Origin: Chryseobacterium senegalense
Lineage (GTDB): Bacteria > Bacteroidota > Bacteroidia > Flavobacteriales > Weeksellaceae
Assembly: GCA_001403755.1 (NCBI GenBank)
Contig: CYUH01000012.1
Span: forward strand, 62,001 to 126,000
Length of the DNA stretch: 64,000 nucleotides
Direction: 5' to 3'
Made by a program: the position numbers and the translations under genes
The notes under the pieces: model-generated
The model's database searches: none
What the model was told of the DNA's origin: nothing
What the model saw: the letters and a program-made list of their open reading frames with translations, nothing else
In this document: positions 63,856 to 64,000 of the stretch, piece by piece
Layout: each line of letters begins with the position of its first letter
How positions within the stretch are numbered: position 1 is the stretch's first letter

Positions 63856-63879
63856 AAAAGTGAAGCATGAAACTTCACT
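63856..63879 (-). terminator. Terminator of the RelE/ParE-like toxin gene
   Basis: AGTGAAG (63859-63865) pairs with CTTCACT (63873-63879), 7 bp with a 7-base loop, followed on the minus strand by a T run. Confidence 0.75.
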
Positions 63880-63894
63880 ATAATTTTGAATATT

Positions 63895-64000
63895 CTATTT
63901 GATATTCAATAAATGTTTTACATTCTCGGGATTCTTTTTATTTGCCCAGAATAATAAGATTTCAACACAATCGTCTTTTAATTCAAAAAATACTTTTACT
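63895..64000 (-). CDS. RelE/ParE-like toxin, C-terminal end (cut by window edge)
   Basis: The last 34 codons are visible, read leftward and ending in TAG at 63895-63897. The sequence VFFELKDDCVEILLFWANKK, then NPENVKHLL, fits the C-terminus of Bacteroidota RelE/ParE toxins, which end with a hydrophobic strand, a Trp, and N-P near the end. The rest is outside the window. Its antitoxin should normally lie further upstream. Confidence 0.55.
   Translation of the reverse strand, partial: VKVFFELKDDCVEILLFWANKKNPENVKHLLNIK

Overview
The window is an AT-rich chromosomal segment of a member of the Bacteroidota, most probably a Weeksellaceae flavobacterium of the Chryseobacterium/Kaistella type (inferred from gene content, not from a database search). 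Pointers are many promoters of the Bacteroidota form (TTG, about 19-20 bases, TAnnTTTG), type IX secretion cargo, a mevalonate-pathway HMG-CoA synthase, DUF4290 next to murA, and CheB/CheR proteins beside large hybrid kinases without chemoreceptors. Nearly all genes are core or common accessory genes of that group. The one clear mobile element is an intact IS3-family insertion sequence.

Layout. 1-864: start of a secreted alpha-amylase-like protein cut by the window edge. 1031-3399: LuxE-like acyltransferase, LpxH and QueD. 3551-8106: glyoxylate bypass operon aceB-aceA facing a divergent XRE/IrrE-type regulator, with a perfect palindrome between them. 8152-13015: comF, upp, der, murA and DUF4290. 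13100-17064: DCC-family protein, haem-binding protein, a peroxiredoxin-thioredoxin-DUF6952 operon, a lipoprotein, a GNAT acetyltransferase and a DUF421 protein. 17218-20052: uvrA. 20417-22551: YceI lipoprotein whose terminator hairpin has been split by the IS3 element. 22710-28254: zinc-ribbon protein, tRNA-Ala, methyltransferase, small membrane protein, hisS, HRDC protein, ssb and a Gfo/Idh/MocA oxidoreductase.

28368-35249 is a six-gene signalling operon (REC-kinase, CHASE3/GAF hybrid kinase with three receivers, receiver, CheR, CheB, receiver), tightly packed behind a near-consensus promoter. 35280-40683: rlmF, a zinc-finger/FAD monooxygenase meeting a J-domain/KTSC protein tail to tail, tyrS and a desaturase. 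41263-47163: two overlapping alpha/beta hydrolases, an Lrp regulator divergent from a trans-sulfuration PLP enzyme, and two secreted proteins including an L-type lectin. 47221-51468: purE, purK, VOC protein, isochorismate synthase, hotdog thioesterase and acyltransferase, preceded by a tiny 20-residue peptide unit with its own terminator. 51650-53723: PadR regulator and PspC-domain protein. 54010-64000: 1407-residue type IX cargo with about nine repeats, dicarboxylate symporter, HMG-CoA synthase, M1 peptidase, a small antitoxin-like protein and the end of a RelE/ParE-like toxin.

The best leads are: an IS3 element sitting in the 5-base loop of a terminator; a stand-alone 20-residue amphipathic peptide gene; a MurA with Asp where the fosfomycin-reactive Cys normally is; a palindromic operator overlapping the aceBA promoter; three genes whose start codon lies exactly four bases after the -7 box (probably leaderless mRNAs); and a DnaJ-type zinc-finger monooxygenase opposite a J-domain gene. 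I found no convincing evidence of a wholly new multi-gene defence or biosynthetic system.
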